Positions 38,177-47,248 of a stretch of DNA of 64,000 bases are shown piece after piece. The notes beneath the pieces were generated by a model. The model had not been told where the DNA came from. It did no database searches and was given only the letters and a program-made list of their open reading frames with translations. Positions within the stretch are counted from its first letter, which is position 1. Each line of letters starts with the position of its first letter. This DNA comes from Symsagittifera roscoffensis. Its lineage: Eukaryota > Xenacoelomorpha > Acoela > Convolutidae. The position numbers were made by a program, and so were the translations under genes. The stretch is taken from the NCBI RefSeq assembly GCF_963678635.1, contig NC_087067.1, positions 56,701,964 to 56,765,963 of the forward strand, written 5' to 3'.

Positions 38177-41077
38177 TCAGCATCTCTGCCTTCTCATTTC
38201 CACTACTTCACCCATCGACTCCAGGATGTCTTTTATCGCCGGCCATACTGCGTTTTCTGCTGTTGCAGGATCTCTGAGCCTGCTCAGAAAACCTCTACTA
38301 TGTAGATGGTCATTGATACCAGCAAACACAATCATTATCGGGTTCATTTCTGTCTGTCTTTGTACCCCTATAGCCAATGACACTGATTGCAATAGGTCTA
38401 GGTCAACCGCGGCCAGCATTATGACGTCCGGCCAAAACAAAGACTTAGAGGTGTACACGAACTCTGAATTCGCTACTACCATGATCTTGGCCTTTCTCAT
38501 CTCTGCTTTGTCGTAGGAAGCGAAGATGCTCTCATCTTTCTTTATTGCTGTCAATCCGCCATATCTCTGAGCATCACCATCTTGGTTCACTAGTTTCGGA
38601 TACACTCTCTCCTTCACATGACCAGGTGGTGGCGTCAGTTGCCTGAATATCTTCACGTGTTGTCCAATCGGCGCTATCGCCGTCAGGAATCTTCCTGGCC
38701 TTTCCTCACGATTCCTCTCCTCATGGTTCAATCTGACATCCTGCAACGGTCTTGCATTCACAGGTCCCATTGTGTTATTGGAGGGCAGTCCCTCCAAGTC
38801 AGCAAATCTTAGGGCTGTCGTGGAGCTGAAATTTATGCTGGCGGCTATCAACCAGTCTACGCCGGTTATTGAGTATAATCTGCTGACGGATAGCGTCGCT
38901 CCATTCAGCATCCTCCTTGCATCTTCAATGAAGCTTACTTTCTGCAGGTCCAGCTTCATCAGTTCTTCTTTGTATATGTGCCAGGGAGACGGCATGGGTC
39001 TCGACCATAACAATGAGCCTCTGTTCGGTCTCTCCTCTCGACTGGTACTCATTGTCTCCGATCTAGTGTCCGATCTAGACGTGCCTGCTACTCCTTCGTT
39101 TGGTTGGTTGACGGGTCCTATCCTTCTCCTAGGATGAATGGTCCTCCTCGTCGGTGCTTCTCCCAACCGATCTTGCACGTCTGTTCTTCGACCCGGTTCG
39201 CTGGAGCTTTGTTGCCGGTAATTTATGACGGCTGGGACTGTACCCAAGCGTGTTTCCAGGTTAGGAGGCACAAAGGTAGTGATCACCGTATCATTCACCG
39301 TTCCCTCTTCCTTCAGTACTCCTGTGTCAGAGAGTTCTGCTTCCAACTCATCCAACCGTTCTTGGAAGACTCGATTCAACCAAGCTTGTGCCTCGATACT
39401 GTCAAAGTGGATGCCATCCGAAGTCAGTCTGGCTTGCTCCATGGCTCTCAATTCGTGTTCAATGTCCATAAGGATCATTCTTCCGGCATTTCGATTTGCT
39501 AGGTTTCTTAAGATGTTGTTCCATCTCATGACTCCCTCGTTGTGCCTTCTTCCTGATGCTGTCAGGCTTCTTGCGTTCATTGGCACCGTGCAAACGGTCA
39601 GTACCGCGCAACTGAACTTCTGCCAGAGAGTGGTGAACAAACACACCATCATTGATTCCCACAGTGCTTCCTGCTCGTCTGATCCTCTGGAGATATCATT
39701 CGTCCCCACTAATATCATCACACTGGGTATCTTCCCTGGATTCATCAGCTCCACCATCCGATATAATTGGGCGATTGTCGCGCCTCCAAAGGCCATCACC
39801 GTGGTGACCCATGAAGTCCTCAAATTCGTTAGCACTCGGACTAAGCTATCTCCCAATATCAGGTGTGATGTCCCGAGTGGTGGTTGCTGCAGGTTCACAG
39901 CCGGGCTCCAGGTAGCTCGATTGAAGCAGGCTCTCGGATCTGTCTCCGGAACTCCCGTGAAACTATACTTCAATTGATTATTCTTCTGCGCGTCTATTAC
40001 ACGAGATACTTTCTTCGCTGGCATCTTCCTTACTTTCCTCTCTGGGATTCTCGAACTCCCCATGAGTGGTGTCACGTCACTCATCCCTTGTCTGATCACT
40101 GTCTGGGGGAGTTGTACTCTGCCCGTATCGTCAATCGTTCCATAGGGTGCAGTCACCCCGGAACCTGGTGCATTCTTGTTAGCGACCAATCGTCCAGCTG
40201 TCTCTATCAGTCTTCTCACTGTCTGTTCTACGACGGGATCACCCAAGGTGTCACTAGGATCCGGGATTGTTACTCGATTCGTCTCTGCTGGAAGCCGTGT
40301 CTCCGTTGTTTGACTCATTTCTCGAGGTGTCAAGAGCTCCATCGGGGACTGCCCACGAGGAACATCCCTTGCAGGTATCACTTTCTCCACGGCCGTTGTC
40401 AACGCCGCCTGTTTCGATCGCTCTTTGTACTCCTGCCTTAAGCGTTCGATCTCTTGACCTTGCTTTTGGTTGCAGTCTTCAAACAACTTCCTCCACACGT
40501 CCCGGTCTTCCTCCATCGCCAGCATTGTCTTCGTCATATCGTCTAACTCCTTCTCCGTTCTTTTCAGCCGATCGTTCATCTCGTCCAGATCTTGTATGGT
40601 TTGGTTCGTCTGAACCTTCTGTGTTACTTTCGCCCTTTTTGGTGGCACAGCTGCTCTCAGTGGTGAACCAGACGAGGTCGCCTCGCTGTTCATCTCCCTA
40701 TGCATTCTCGTCAGCCCGGGTTTAGGCTTAGAGGGCATTGGCATCTCACCTGGTTGGTAAGTCCTAGAACTTCCCAACCCAGGCTCATTCGCCAAGTCAC
40801 TCCCTGAGAGAGCCCCGTTTCTCCACCTCATCACTCTCATGTTCGGGCGGTCTAGTACTCCTCTTTCTCCATATGCTGCCATCAACAGGACTTCCGTGGG
40901 GCGGTCCCCACGGTTGTCGTGCCCCAAGATGTTGATCAGGGCGGTCAGCAACATGACCACCTCTGGGTCCTCCAGAGCGAAGTCTCGTTCGATCAGCCGA
41001 CGATAGATCGCATCTACCATCGGTCCCACATATGCCTCTGCCAGGTCCATCAATTCGTCCAGGTTGAAATTGTCCAT
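38177..41077 (-). CDS. Element B ORF3: SGNH/GDSL hydrolase protein (966 aa)
   Basis: Start taken at the ATG giving MDNFNLDEL; the frame also extends five codons upstream to a TTG. Residues ~155-230 are Glu/Lys/Arg-rich and likely coiled coil. Residues ~400-580 form an SGNH hydrolase domain: block I LILGDSL (catalytic Ser), block II Gly in FGGATI, block III VGTND (Asn), block V DGIHFD (Asp and His). All four signature residues are present, so esterase activity is plausible. The C-terminal ~110 residues look like a second, degenerate copy ending early (VVANSE, FAGIND). SGNH esterase domains are known in ORF1 of CR1/L2 LINEs and in viral haemagglutinin-esterases. The ORF lies 3' of pol, in the env position, but I see no signal peptide or membrane span. 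Confidence 0.8.
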   Translation of the reverse strand: MDNFNLDELMDLAEAYVGPMVDAIYRRLIERDFALEDPEVVMLLTALINILGHDNRGDRPTEVLLMAAYGERGVLDRPNMRVMRWRNGALSGSDLANEPGLGSSRTYQPGEMPMPSKPKPGLTRMHREMNSEATSSGSPLRAAVPPKRAKVTQKVQTNQTIQDLDEMNDRLKRTEKELDDMTKTMLAMEEDRDVWRKLFEDCNQKQGQEIERLRQEYKERSKQAALTTAVEKVIPARDVPRGQSPMELLTPREMSQTTETRLPAETNRVTIPDPSDTLGDPVVEQTVRRLIETAGRLVANKNAPGSGVTAPYGTIDDTGRVQLPQTVIRQGMSDVTPLMGSSRIPERKVRKMPAKKVSRVIDAQKNNQLKYSFTGVPETDPRACFNRATWSPAVNLQQPPLGTSHLILGDSLVRVLTNLRTSWVTTVMAFGGATIAQLYRMVELMNPGKIPSVMILVGTNDISRGSDEQEALWESMMVCLFTTLWQKFSCAVLTVCTVPMNARSLTASGRRHNEGVMRWNNILRNLANRNAGRMILMDIEHELRAMEQARLTSDGIHFDSIEAQAWLNRVFQERLDELEAELSDTGVLKEEGTVNDTVITTFVPPNLETRLGTVPAVINYRQQSSSEPGRRTDVQDRLGEAPTRRTIHPRRRIGPVNQPNEGVAGTSRSDTRSETMSTSREERPNRGSLLWSRPMPSPWHIYKEELMKLDLQKVSFIEDARRMLNGATLSVSRLYSITGVDWLIAASINFSSTTALRFADLEGLPSNNTMGPVNARPLQDVRLNHEERNREERPGRFLTAIAPIGQHVKIFRQLTPPPGHVKERVYPKLVNQDGDAQRYGGLTAIKKDESIFASYDKAEMRKAKIMVVANSEFVYTSKSLFWPDVIMLAAVDLDLLQSVSLAIGVQRQTEMNPIMIVFAGINDHLHSRGFLSRLRDPATAENAVWPAIKDILESMGEVVEMRRQRC

Positions 41078-41092
41078 ACTTGTTCCTTCCAA

Positions 41093-41485
41093 ATTTGATT
41101 TGATTCGATTTGATAATTTGATTCAAGTGAGTAATTTTAAATGATCAATCAGGATCTAGAAAAGAAATCACGAATGTCACACTTGTCAATTTCGCCTTAA
41201 CATACATCGTTAAAATTTGCTTAAAGACAGTTCAGATAAAAAGATATTTATCCTAAAATTTATTAAAATCAATTGGTTTCTAAAATTTTGGAATACGACC
41301 TAAGATTGGACAGTCCAAACTTTGGATCTATTCCCAAAATCGTCATTTAGTTATTCATGGTCACTAACCCCTACTTACCCATGATCTTAATAACCTAACA
41401 CATAACATAACATAACATAACATAACACACATATCACATATTACATGTAACTTGGTCTTTGGCCTAACACCCTCTCGCACATCAC
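41093..41485 (-). other. Element B pol-ORF3 spacer with CATAA microsatellite
   Basis: Non-coding. It contains about five tandem CATAA units at 41402-41427. A splice acceptor or promoter for ORF3 might be here but none is clear. Confidence 0.4.
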
Positions 41486-41968
41486 TCAGCCTATACTTAA
41501 GTAATATTTCTTATGTAGATACACTTGTATGTTCGTATCAGAGAATATCACGTGTACGAGCGCGTACAATTCCCGAGGATGCAGTCTTCCTCTGTTTGGA
41601 TCGTACACCGGAAGCGAAAGCTCCTTCACGTCCATTTCCACAAGGAAGTCCCTCAGCCTCGTCAAAGACAAGACTAGATTTTCTGGGTCCACGTGCTGCT
41701 TCTCTGTCGCCCTCGTTACCAGGAAGCATAAGTACTTTCCCGGTATTTGCGACACCGCCGGAGGTAAGGCTGCTACGCCCCCTATCCCTGGTCTTTGCTT
41801 CCAAAGGAATTCCACGTTTTTGTATTCCCTCTTAAAATCTGCCGCTACCGCCGTCCTAAAACTCATGTCTGCGGTGATTGCTATCGCACATGTTCTGTTT
41901 GTGAGTATGAAATCACTATCTGTTAGTACTATGTTACTTGAATATTCATTTGGTAAGTTAAAATATGA
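41486..41968 (-). other. Macrodomain-like module at the C-terminus of element B pol
   Basis: Pattern in order: a hydrophobic strand with CAIAITADM, the helix AVAADFKREY, the strand KYLCFLVTRA, the helix LVLSLTRLRDFLVEMDV, the strand KELSLP, and the final strand NIQVYL. This matches the fold order of OARD1/TARG1 macrodomains (ADP-ribose-binding, glutamate-linked ADP-ribose hydrolases). The glycine-rich loops are altered: RMGAG-type is FRTAV, the GCGLD loop is DPNRGRL, and the catalytic Lys after LIT is Arg. Catalysis is therefore doubtful. Recognition is by eye; a profile search would decide. Confidence 0.68.
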
Positions 41969-44900
41969 CTCAACTACCCTGCCTATGTCAGGTTTCTTAG
42001 GTTCTTCGCCTGTTTCTGCTTCTAAGTCTCCTGTTTCTCTTGCTATTCTCAATTTTTTTATTATCAATTTTTCAGTGTGGGTAAGTCCTACCCCCACTCC
42101 CCGGACAAAAATATCCATCGGCGTCCCCGTCGATCGCATACCGGGTATTAAGTCAAGATTTGAAGCTGGAATGAGTAAACGTCCTTCCTGGGCAGCCCAG
42201 GAAGGATCGTCTCGTTCAGTCTTGATGTATTTCATGCTTTCACGATCTACATCTTGAATCGTGACGCTGGTCTTCTCTGGATCCGAGGTCATGTCATTCA
42301 GCCACTCTAGGACACGCAGGTTCGTCTGGTCTTGTTCATATGACTGCTGTTGCTCATCGTCAAATTCTACCTCCGGTTTCGACCAGTCGTCAACCCACTC
42401 ATCGTTGTGATCATTGACTATGTCAATGTCTTGTGACACAGTTATTTCCTCTAAACCCACTACTTCCTCCACTATTTTCTTTAGATCTATCCTATCCTCT
42501 ACAAAGTCGTCACCGTAAGGATTGTACTTCTTTCTTGGTCTCGTCCCGTCCTTCTGACGAGTCTGCATCGTGAACGGAAGGTCTGCTTCCAAGTTCTTGG
42601 GAACCTCTGTTTGTTCGGGATCCTGCCAATCCTCTTCTGCGTAGGGTAAGGTTTCATAGTCCGCTTCGATCTTTTCGTTTGGGTCCAGGTCCAATGGTGT
42701 ATCCGTACCTTCCTCTACGACTTCGTTTCCATCGTTCTTCTCCCTGGTGCCTTTTTCATTGACCTCACAAGCAGGATCCATCATTAGATAATCCCCTTCT
42801 TCCATGTCTGCAGGTATACACCAGTCTTCTGTCGATGGATTGTGTGGCTTGATGTTCTCGTAGTGGGCGGCTCGGCCAGTACTCAGTCTGTAAAAGCGTC
42901 CCTCTTGGTGCACCTCTGTAATCATGAAGGGTCCCCTCCACTTCTTCAGAAGCTTCTTTGTCCCTTTCGGTGGTATAACGTTCTGAAATACCCATACGTA
43001 GTCACCCATCGAGTAAGCCTTTGCACCAGCTGCTTTCTTGTCGAATCTTTTCCTCTGCCTTGCTTGTGCCTGCTGAGTGTTTCGTCTACACAAGTCGTTC
43101 AACTCCTGTTGGCGTCTGATCACATCCCTCACGTAGACCTGTGGGGACGTTTTCTTCCCCTCATATTCTGGGTAGAAGAAGGTTAAGGGTAAAGACTTTT
43201 CGTGTCCAGTTAGCATCATGTGTGGACTGACTCCAGTGGTGGAGTGTTGCGTGCTATTATATGCCCCCATCACCTGTGGAAGGTATCTGTCCCAATCGGT
43301 CATGTACCTGGAACAATATACTCTCAGCATCGACACTAACGTCCTATTCTGTCTTTCCACTAAGCCATTCGTCTGAGGGTGGTACGTCGTGGAGTGAGCT
43401 TGAGCGACCTGTGAGCGTCTCATAAGCTCTTTCGTAAGCTCTCCTACGAAAGCTGTTCCATTGTCCGATTGAAACGTCATCGGACAACCATGTCTTGCTA
43501 TCCATGTATTAATCAGGTGGTCGCATGTCTCTTCCGCCGAGGCAGTTATGCAGGGCACGGCCTCTGCATACTTCGTAAAATGATCTATCATGACCAGCAC
43601 CTGATTGTAACCATTGTCCGTCATGCATATCTTTTGGTGATCTATTTGTACCACCTCATTGAATTCAGACGACTCGATCGATTGCAAAGGAACTCGCAAC
43701 TTCCTAGGATCCTTGACCTGTTGGCATGACAGACATGCTGTCACCCATTTCTCGCATGCCTTTTTCATCCCAGGCCACTCAAAGCGCTTCAGGATCCTCT
43801 GATATACCTTGTCGATCCCCTGATGGCCCATCTGATCATGTGACCTGAATAATAGTTCTGTCTGATAGAGTTGCGGTAATACTATCGCGTTATACTTGTA
43901 CAGGACTCTGTCTTCCTCCCTTCTTTTGCAAGCCACAATTCCGTCCTTGTTCAAATATAATCTCCCTTCCTTCTGCATGATGTTTTGTCTCAGGATGCGA
44001 TAGCTATCTTCCTCGAGGTCCCCTTTATCCGGAGAACCATTCTCGATCCACCTTTTCAGGTTGCTTGTCATGCGATCATTTCTCTGCGCCCTCAGAAGGT
44101 CCGAGAGTCTGTATCTCGCCTTCAAGTACGTCTTCATGACCCTCATCTGACTATTCAGCTCGTTGGGTTGATGTGTGTCTTCCTCCATCTTAACGCACCA
44201 AATCTTCGCCAACGGCTGTGTTTCTTGTTCAAACGGCAGAAGATCAGTCCTGACTACCGCTTTCTGTGGCAATAGGCCTATCGAACGTTTCGATACCGCT
44301 ATTGTTTCCAAGTCATCCGCTGCGTTGTCAAAGACTCTTTCGCTCGGTATCAGGTAGCGATCGCTGTCCGGATCCTGGTACACCTCTCTGTCCAGTTCTC
44401 TCGCCCGAGTTTCCACTAGTAGCGTGTGTATCGCCAGTTCTGACAGTTCTGATCCCGAGGTCGAATCCCTGTCTGAATAGGTGTTCATTCTTGAGCTTTC
44501 TGAATTATCATCCATCGAAGGTGTCGTGCTGGAGACTGCACGCTCTTCCAGATCATGTCTGTACCTTCTTCGCATCCATCTGAACTCCCCGGACAAAACC
44601 TTGTTCTCTAGGTCCTGTTTCTCATCAGGAATTTTCTCGTCTATCTCGGACTCCCCGGACAAATTTTCTTGTGCCGGGTGTTGATCTTGTGATCTTTGAT
44701 CTTTCTCCTTCTCCTTCTCCCCGGACAAATAGTCTTGCAGCAGATTTTGTTCTACAAGTTCACCCTCTTCCTCTCGGTCCACAAAGGTGACAGTTTTCTT
44801 TTGATTGCCGCTCTCCTGTTCTTTCTGTCCGTAAGAAGTACTGGTTAAAATCTCTTGGGGTATTGAGGATACTAGTTGCTGAACTATTGTCCTACAATCC

Positions 44901-47248
44901 CTCTCGTTCTCTTCGTGTTGTCGTCTGGACGGCATGATCTTTACTTTCTCCCTGACTGTTAGCGATGCCACTGCTGCCGTCCACTCGGGGTCATCTCTGG
45001 TCACTTCTCTTTCTAACAATCCACCCAGCATCCGCATCACCTGTGGTGTGACTTGCACCGTTTTATCCAGTAATGAGAGGCTGTTTATATTCATGCGAGA
45101 GAGTTCTTGCTGGACCAGATTCGAGCGCAGCAGCAAATCCAACGGGATCGGGTCCTCCTTTGACAGGATCTTTATCTCGGCTGCTTTCTCAACAGGTAAC
45201 TCAGGATGTCCTGGAATTGGATGTCCAGACTTATCCAACCATCTCGTTAAAGGAAGCGCTTCATAAGTTTCTTTGTCTAGAAACGAGAATCCCTCTTTTA
45301 TTTCCGCCTGATTGGCTTGCTTCTGCTCCAACCTTTCATAGAACTCAGTTTTCTTGCTGAGGCTATCAGCATTCTGGTGTTTATCGCGCATCCTATGCTC
45401 GATTATCATATGGTAGCCATCCAATCTTACTATCCATCTACCAATATAACTCTGATCCATCGAGTAGGTTTTCAACCAGGATAACGCCCTGTTGTCCACG
45501 CGCAACTTGAAGGGAGCGCTCCCTAAGTATGCACGGTACTTTTCCACAAAGGTGACTACTGCAAACATTTCTGCTTTTGGTGCGCCATATTTCATCTCTG
45601 TGTCACTCAGGACCTTGCTGCCGTATGCAATGGGTTGGAGAACTGTTCTTCCGTTCCATTCTTGCTCTTGATGCAAGATTCCTGAGATGGCCACCACCGA
45701 TGCGTCTGTGTCAAGAACATACATGCCCTTTTCTGTAGGCATGCCTAGCACTGGCGCTTCGCACAGTTCCCGCTTTATGTTCTCGAAAGCAACTTGTGCT
45801 TCATCGTTCCATTCGAACTTCTTCCCTTTGTTGCGCATCAGCTTCTGCATCGGATACACTTTGTCCGCATATCCCTTAATGAATTCTCGGTAGTAATTGG
45901 CAAACCCCAGGAAGCTCATTAGCTGTGTGTCCGTTCTCGGAGCCTTCCATGTCAGCACAGCCTCTACTGCTTCCGGATCTGGCCTTACACCATGCCTGTC
46001 CACCATTCTTCCCAGGTACTTGATCGAATCCCTAAGGATTTCACATTTCGATGGTTTGCATTTCAAGCCTGCTCTTTTCATACATCCGAAGACCTCATCG
46101 AGCCGATCAATGTGATCCTCTAGGCTCGGTGTCGCTATGACTACGTCATCCACGTAGCACATCAAGAGATTCCCGTACTTTTTGGTCACTCCTGTCAAAG
46201 CCTGAGCCATCAGCCTTTGAAAAGTTGCTGTTGCATTGCACAAGCCGAAGGGCATCCTCTTCCACTGGTACAACCCCAATTCGCACGCGAAACCAGTTTT
46301 TTCCCTGTCCTTCTTTCGCAGAGGGACCTGCCAGAAGGCAGAACCTAAGTCCAATGTGGTAAAAAACTTGGCATCACCAAGTTTAGATAGGCTCTCGTCT
46401 ATTCGCGGTATCGGGTACGCATCTTTAATCGTTACCGCGTTCAAGTAACGAAAGTCACAACAAAATCTAAGCTGCCCCCCTTTCTTTTTCGCCATTACTA
46501 CCCCGCAAGCCCACGGCGATTTCGAGGGTTCTATCATGTCGTATTCAAGTAACATTTCTATTTCTGCTCGGCACGCTTCCAATTTCTGTGGTGTCATTCG
46601 CCTTGCGCCTTCCCGATGGGGTACGGCGCCTTCTTCTAGTTCGATTTCGTGTTCGACGAAATTACAACAACCGATATCCGCCTTATGTTTTGAAAATACA
46701 TCAGCGTTCCGATTTAGGAGGTCCCGCAATTTTTCGAAATCCCCCTCATCTATTTTCCCTTTTAAGTGTTCTATCTCTGGCAAAACCGGTTTGTTAGATT
46801 CTAATTCATATGACGAGGGGCGTTCCGGAAAATTCGAGCAGCTTGATAAGCCGTCGTCCGTTTCGGATTTCATTGAAAACAATTTATGAATAGATTTTAA
46901 TTCATCAATCCTCTTTAAAATTTTATCTTTATTGGCATGATAAGGACAGTTTTTGACACTATATTTCTTCAAGTTTTGTGTCTCTTCATAGTCGGTCCTC
47001 ATCGGCAATGCGTAACCAAGCTTCTTTCCACGCTGGATTGAAACCGTGGTGTCCAGTGTGTTCAACAACACACTGACACACAGTCCGTTTCGCGTTACCG
47101 AGAAGCTCCGGCCTAAAATCACCGAACTCTGACTATTTGGATTCGGTACTAAGCATACCTGTTTACTATCACTTAACGAATTTAAATTTCTCATTCTAAA
47201 AATTGCTACCACAGCTTGTCCTGGTTGTAATTTTACTTTTCTATCCAA
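41486..47248 (-). CDS. pol: Element B pol: RT, RNase H, integrase, C-terminal macro-like domain
   Basis: The 1920-codon frame begins at a TTG in the overlap with gag (47233-47248), so it is reached by -1 frameshift. The only overlap, 47233-47260, contains a run of seven T. RT has the YVDDV catalytic motif near 46150; RNase H has VLDTDAS near 45710; a ~450-residue Ser/Glu/Asp-rich insert with repeated LSGE follows; integrase has HHCC (C-x2-C near 43730), D (QIDHQK), D (SDNGTAF), E (NGLVERQ) near 43650-43350, then a GPF module near 42930. After an acidic linker, residues ~1761-1920 (41486-41968) resemble a TARG1/OARD1-type macrodomain. No internal stops. Confidence 0.92.
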   Translation of the reverse strand: MDRKVKLQPGQAVVAIFRMRNLNSLSDSKQVCLVPNPNSQSSVILGRSFSVTRNGLCVSVLLNTLDTTVSIQRGKKLGYALPMRTDYEETQNLKKYSVKNCPYHANKDKILKRIDELKSIHKLFSMKSETDDGLSSCSNFPERPSSYELESNKPVLPEIEHLKGKIDEGDFEKLRDLLNRNADVFSKHKADIGCCNFVEHEIELEEGAVPHREGARRMTPQKLEACRAEIEMLLEYDMIEPSKSPWACGVVMAKKKGGQLRFCCDFRYLNAVTIKDAYPIPRIDESLSKLGDAKFFTTLDLGSAFWQVPLRKKDREKTGFACELGLYQWKRMPFGLCNATATFQRLMAQALTGVTKKYGNLLMCYVDDVVIATPSLEDHIDRLDEVFGCMKRAGLKCKPSKCEILRDSIKYLGRMVDRHGVRPDPEAVEAVLTWKAPRTDTQLMSFLGFANYYREFIKGYADKVYPMQKLMRNKGKKFEWNDEAQVAFENIKRELCEAPVLGMPTEKGMYVLDTDASVVAISGILHQEQEWNGRTVLQPIAYGSKVLSDTEMKYGAPKAEMFAVVTFVEKYRAYLGSAPFKLRVDNRALSWLKTYSMDQSYIGRWIVRLDGYHMIIEHRMRDKHQNADSLSKKTEFYERLEQKQANQAEIKEGFSFLDKETYEALPLTRWLDKSGHPIPGHPELPVEKAAEIKILSKEDPIPLDLLLRSNLVQQELSRMNINSLSLLDKTVQVTPQVMRMLGGLLEREVTRDDPEWTAAVASLTVREKVKIMPSRRQHEENERDCRTIVQQLVSSIPQEILTSTSYGQKEQESGNQKKTVTFVDREEEGELVEQNLLQDYLSGEKEKEKDQRSQDQHPAQENLSGESEIDEKIPDEKQDLENKVLSGEFRWMRRRYRHDLEERAVSSTTPSMDDNSESSRMNTYSDRDSTSGSELSELAIHTLLVETRARELDREVYQDPDSDRYLIPSERVFDNAADDLETIAVSKRSIGLLPQKAVVRTDLLPFEQETQPLAKIWCVKMEEDTHQPNELNSQMRVMKTYLKARYRLSDLLRAQRNDRMTSNLKRWIENGSPDKGDLEEDSYRILRQNIMQKEGRLYLNKDGIVACKRREEDRVLYKYNAIVLPQLYQTELLFRSHDQMGHQGIDKVYQRILKRFEWPGMKKACEKWVTACLSCQQVKDPRKLRVPLQSIESSEFNEVVQIDHQKICMTDNGYNQVLVMIDHFTKYAEAVPCITASAEETCDHLINTWIARHGCPMTFQSDNGTAFVGELTKELMRRSQVAQAHSTTYHPQTNGLVERQNRTLVSMLRVYCSRYMTDWDRYLPQVMGAYNSTQHSTTGVSPHMMLTGHEKSLPLTFFYPEYEGKKTSPQVYVRDVIRRQQELNDLCRRNTQQAQARQRKRFDKKAAGAKAYSMGDYVWVFQNVIPPKGTKKLLKKWRGPFMITEVHQEGRFYRLSTGRAAHYENIKPHNPSTEDWCIPADMEEGDYLMMDPACEVNEKGTREKNDGNEVVEEGTDTPLDLDPNEKIEADYETLPYAEEDWQDPEQTEVPKNLEADLPFTMQTRQKDGTRPRKKYNPYGDDFVEDRIDLKKIVEEVVGLEEITVSQDIDIVNDHNDEWVDDWSKPEVEFDDEQQQSYEQDQTNLRVLEWLNDMTSDPEKTSVTIQDVDRESMKYIKTERDDPSWAAQEGRLLIPASNLDLIPGMRSTGTPMDIFVRGVGVGLTHTEKLIIKKLRIARETGDLEAETGEEPKKPDIGRVVESYFNLPNEYSSNIVLTDSDFILTNRTCAIAITADMSFRTAVAADFKREYKNVEFLWKQRPGIGGVAALPPAVSQIPGKYLCFLVTRATEKQHVDPENLVLSLTRLRDFLVEMDVKELSLPVYDPNRGRLHPRELYALVHVIFSDTNIQVYLHKKYYLSIG

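Noticed and set aside
39225-39977. 250-codon plus-strand ORF opposite the SGNH domain
   Set aside because: Antisense shadow of ORF3; low-complexity Ser/Val product without motifs.
38177-41077. ORF3 of element B as an Env protein
   Set aside because: It occupies the env position but lacks a signal peptide and membrane span and has an SGNH hydrolase signature instead.
41529-42257. 242-codon plus-strand ORF opposite the pol C-terminus
   Set aside because: Antisense shadow of element B pol.
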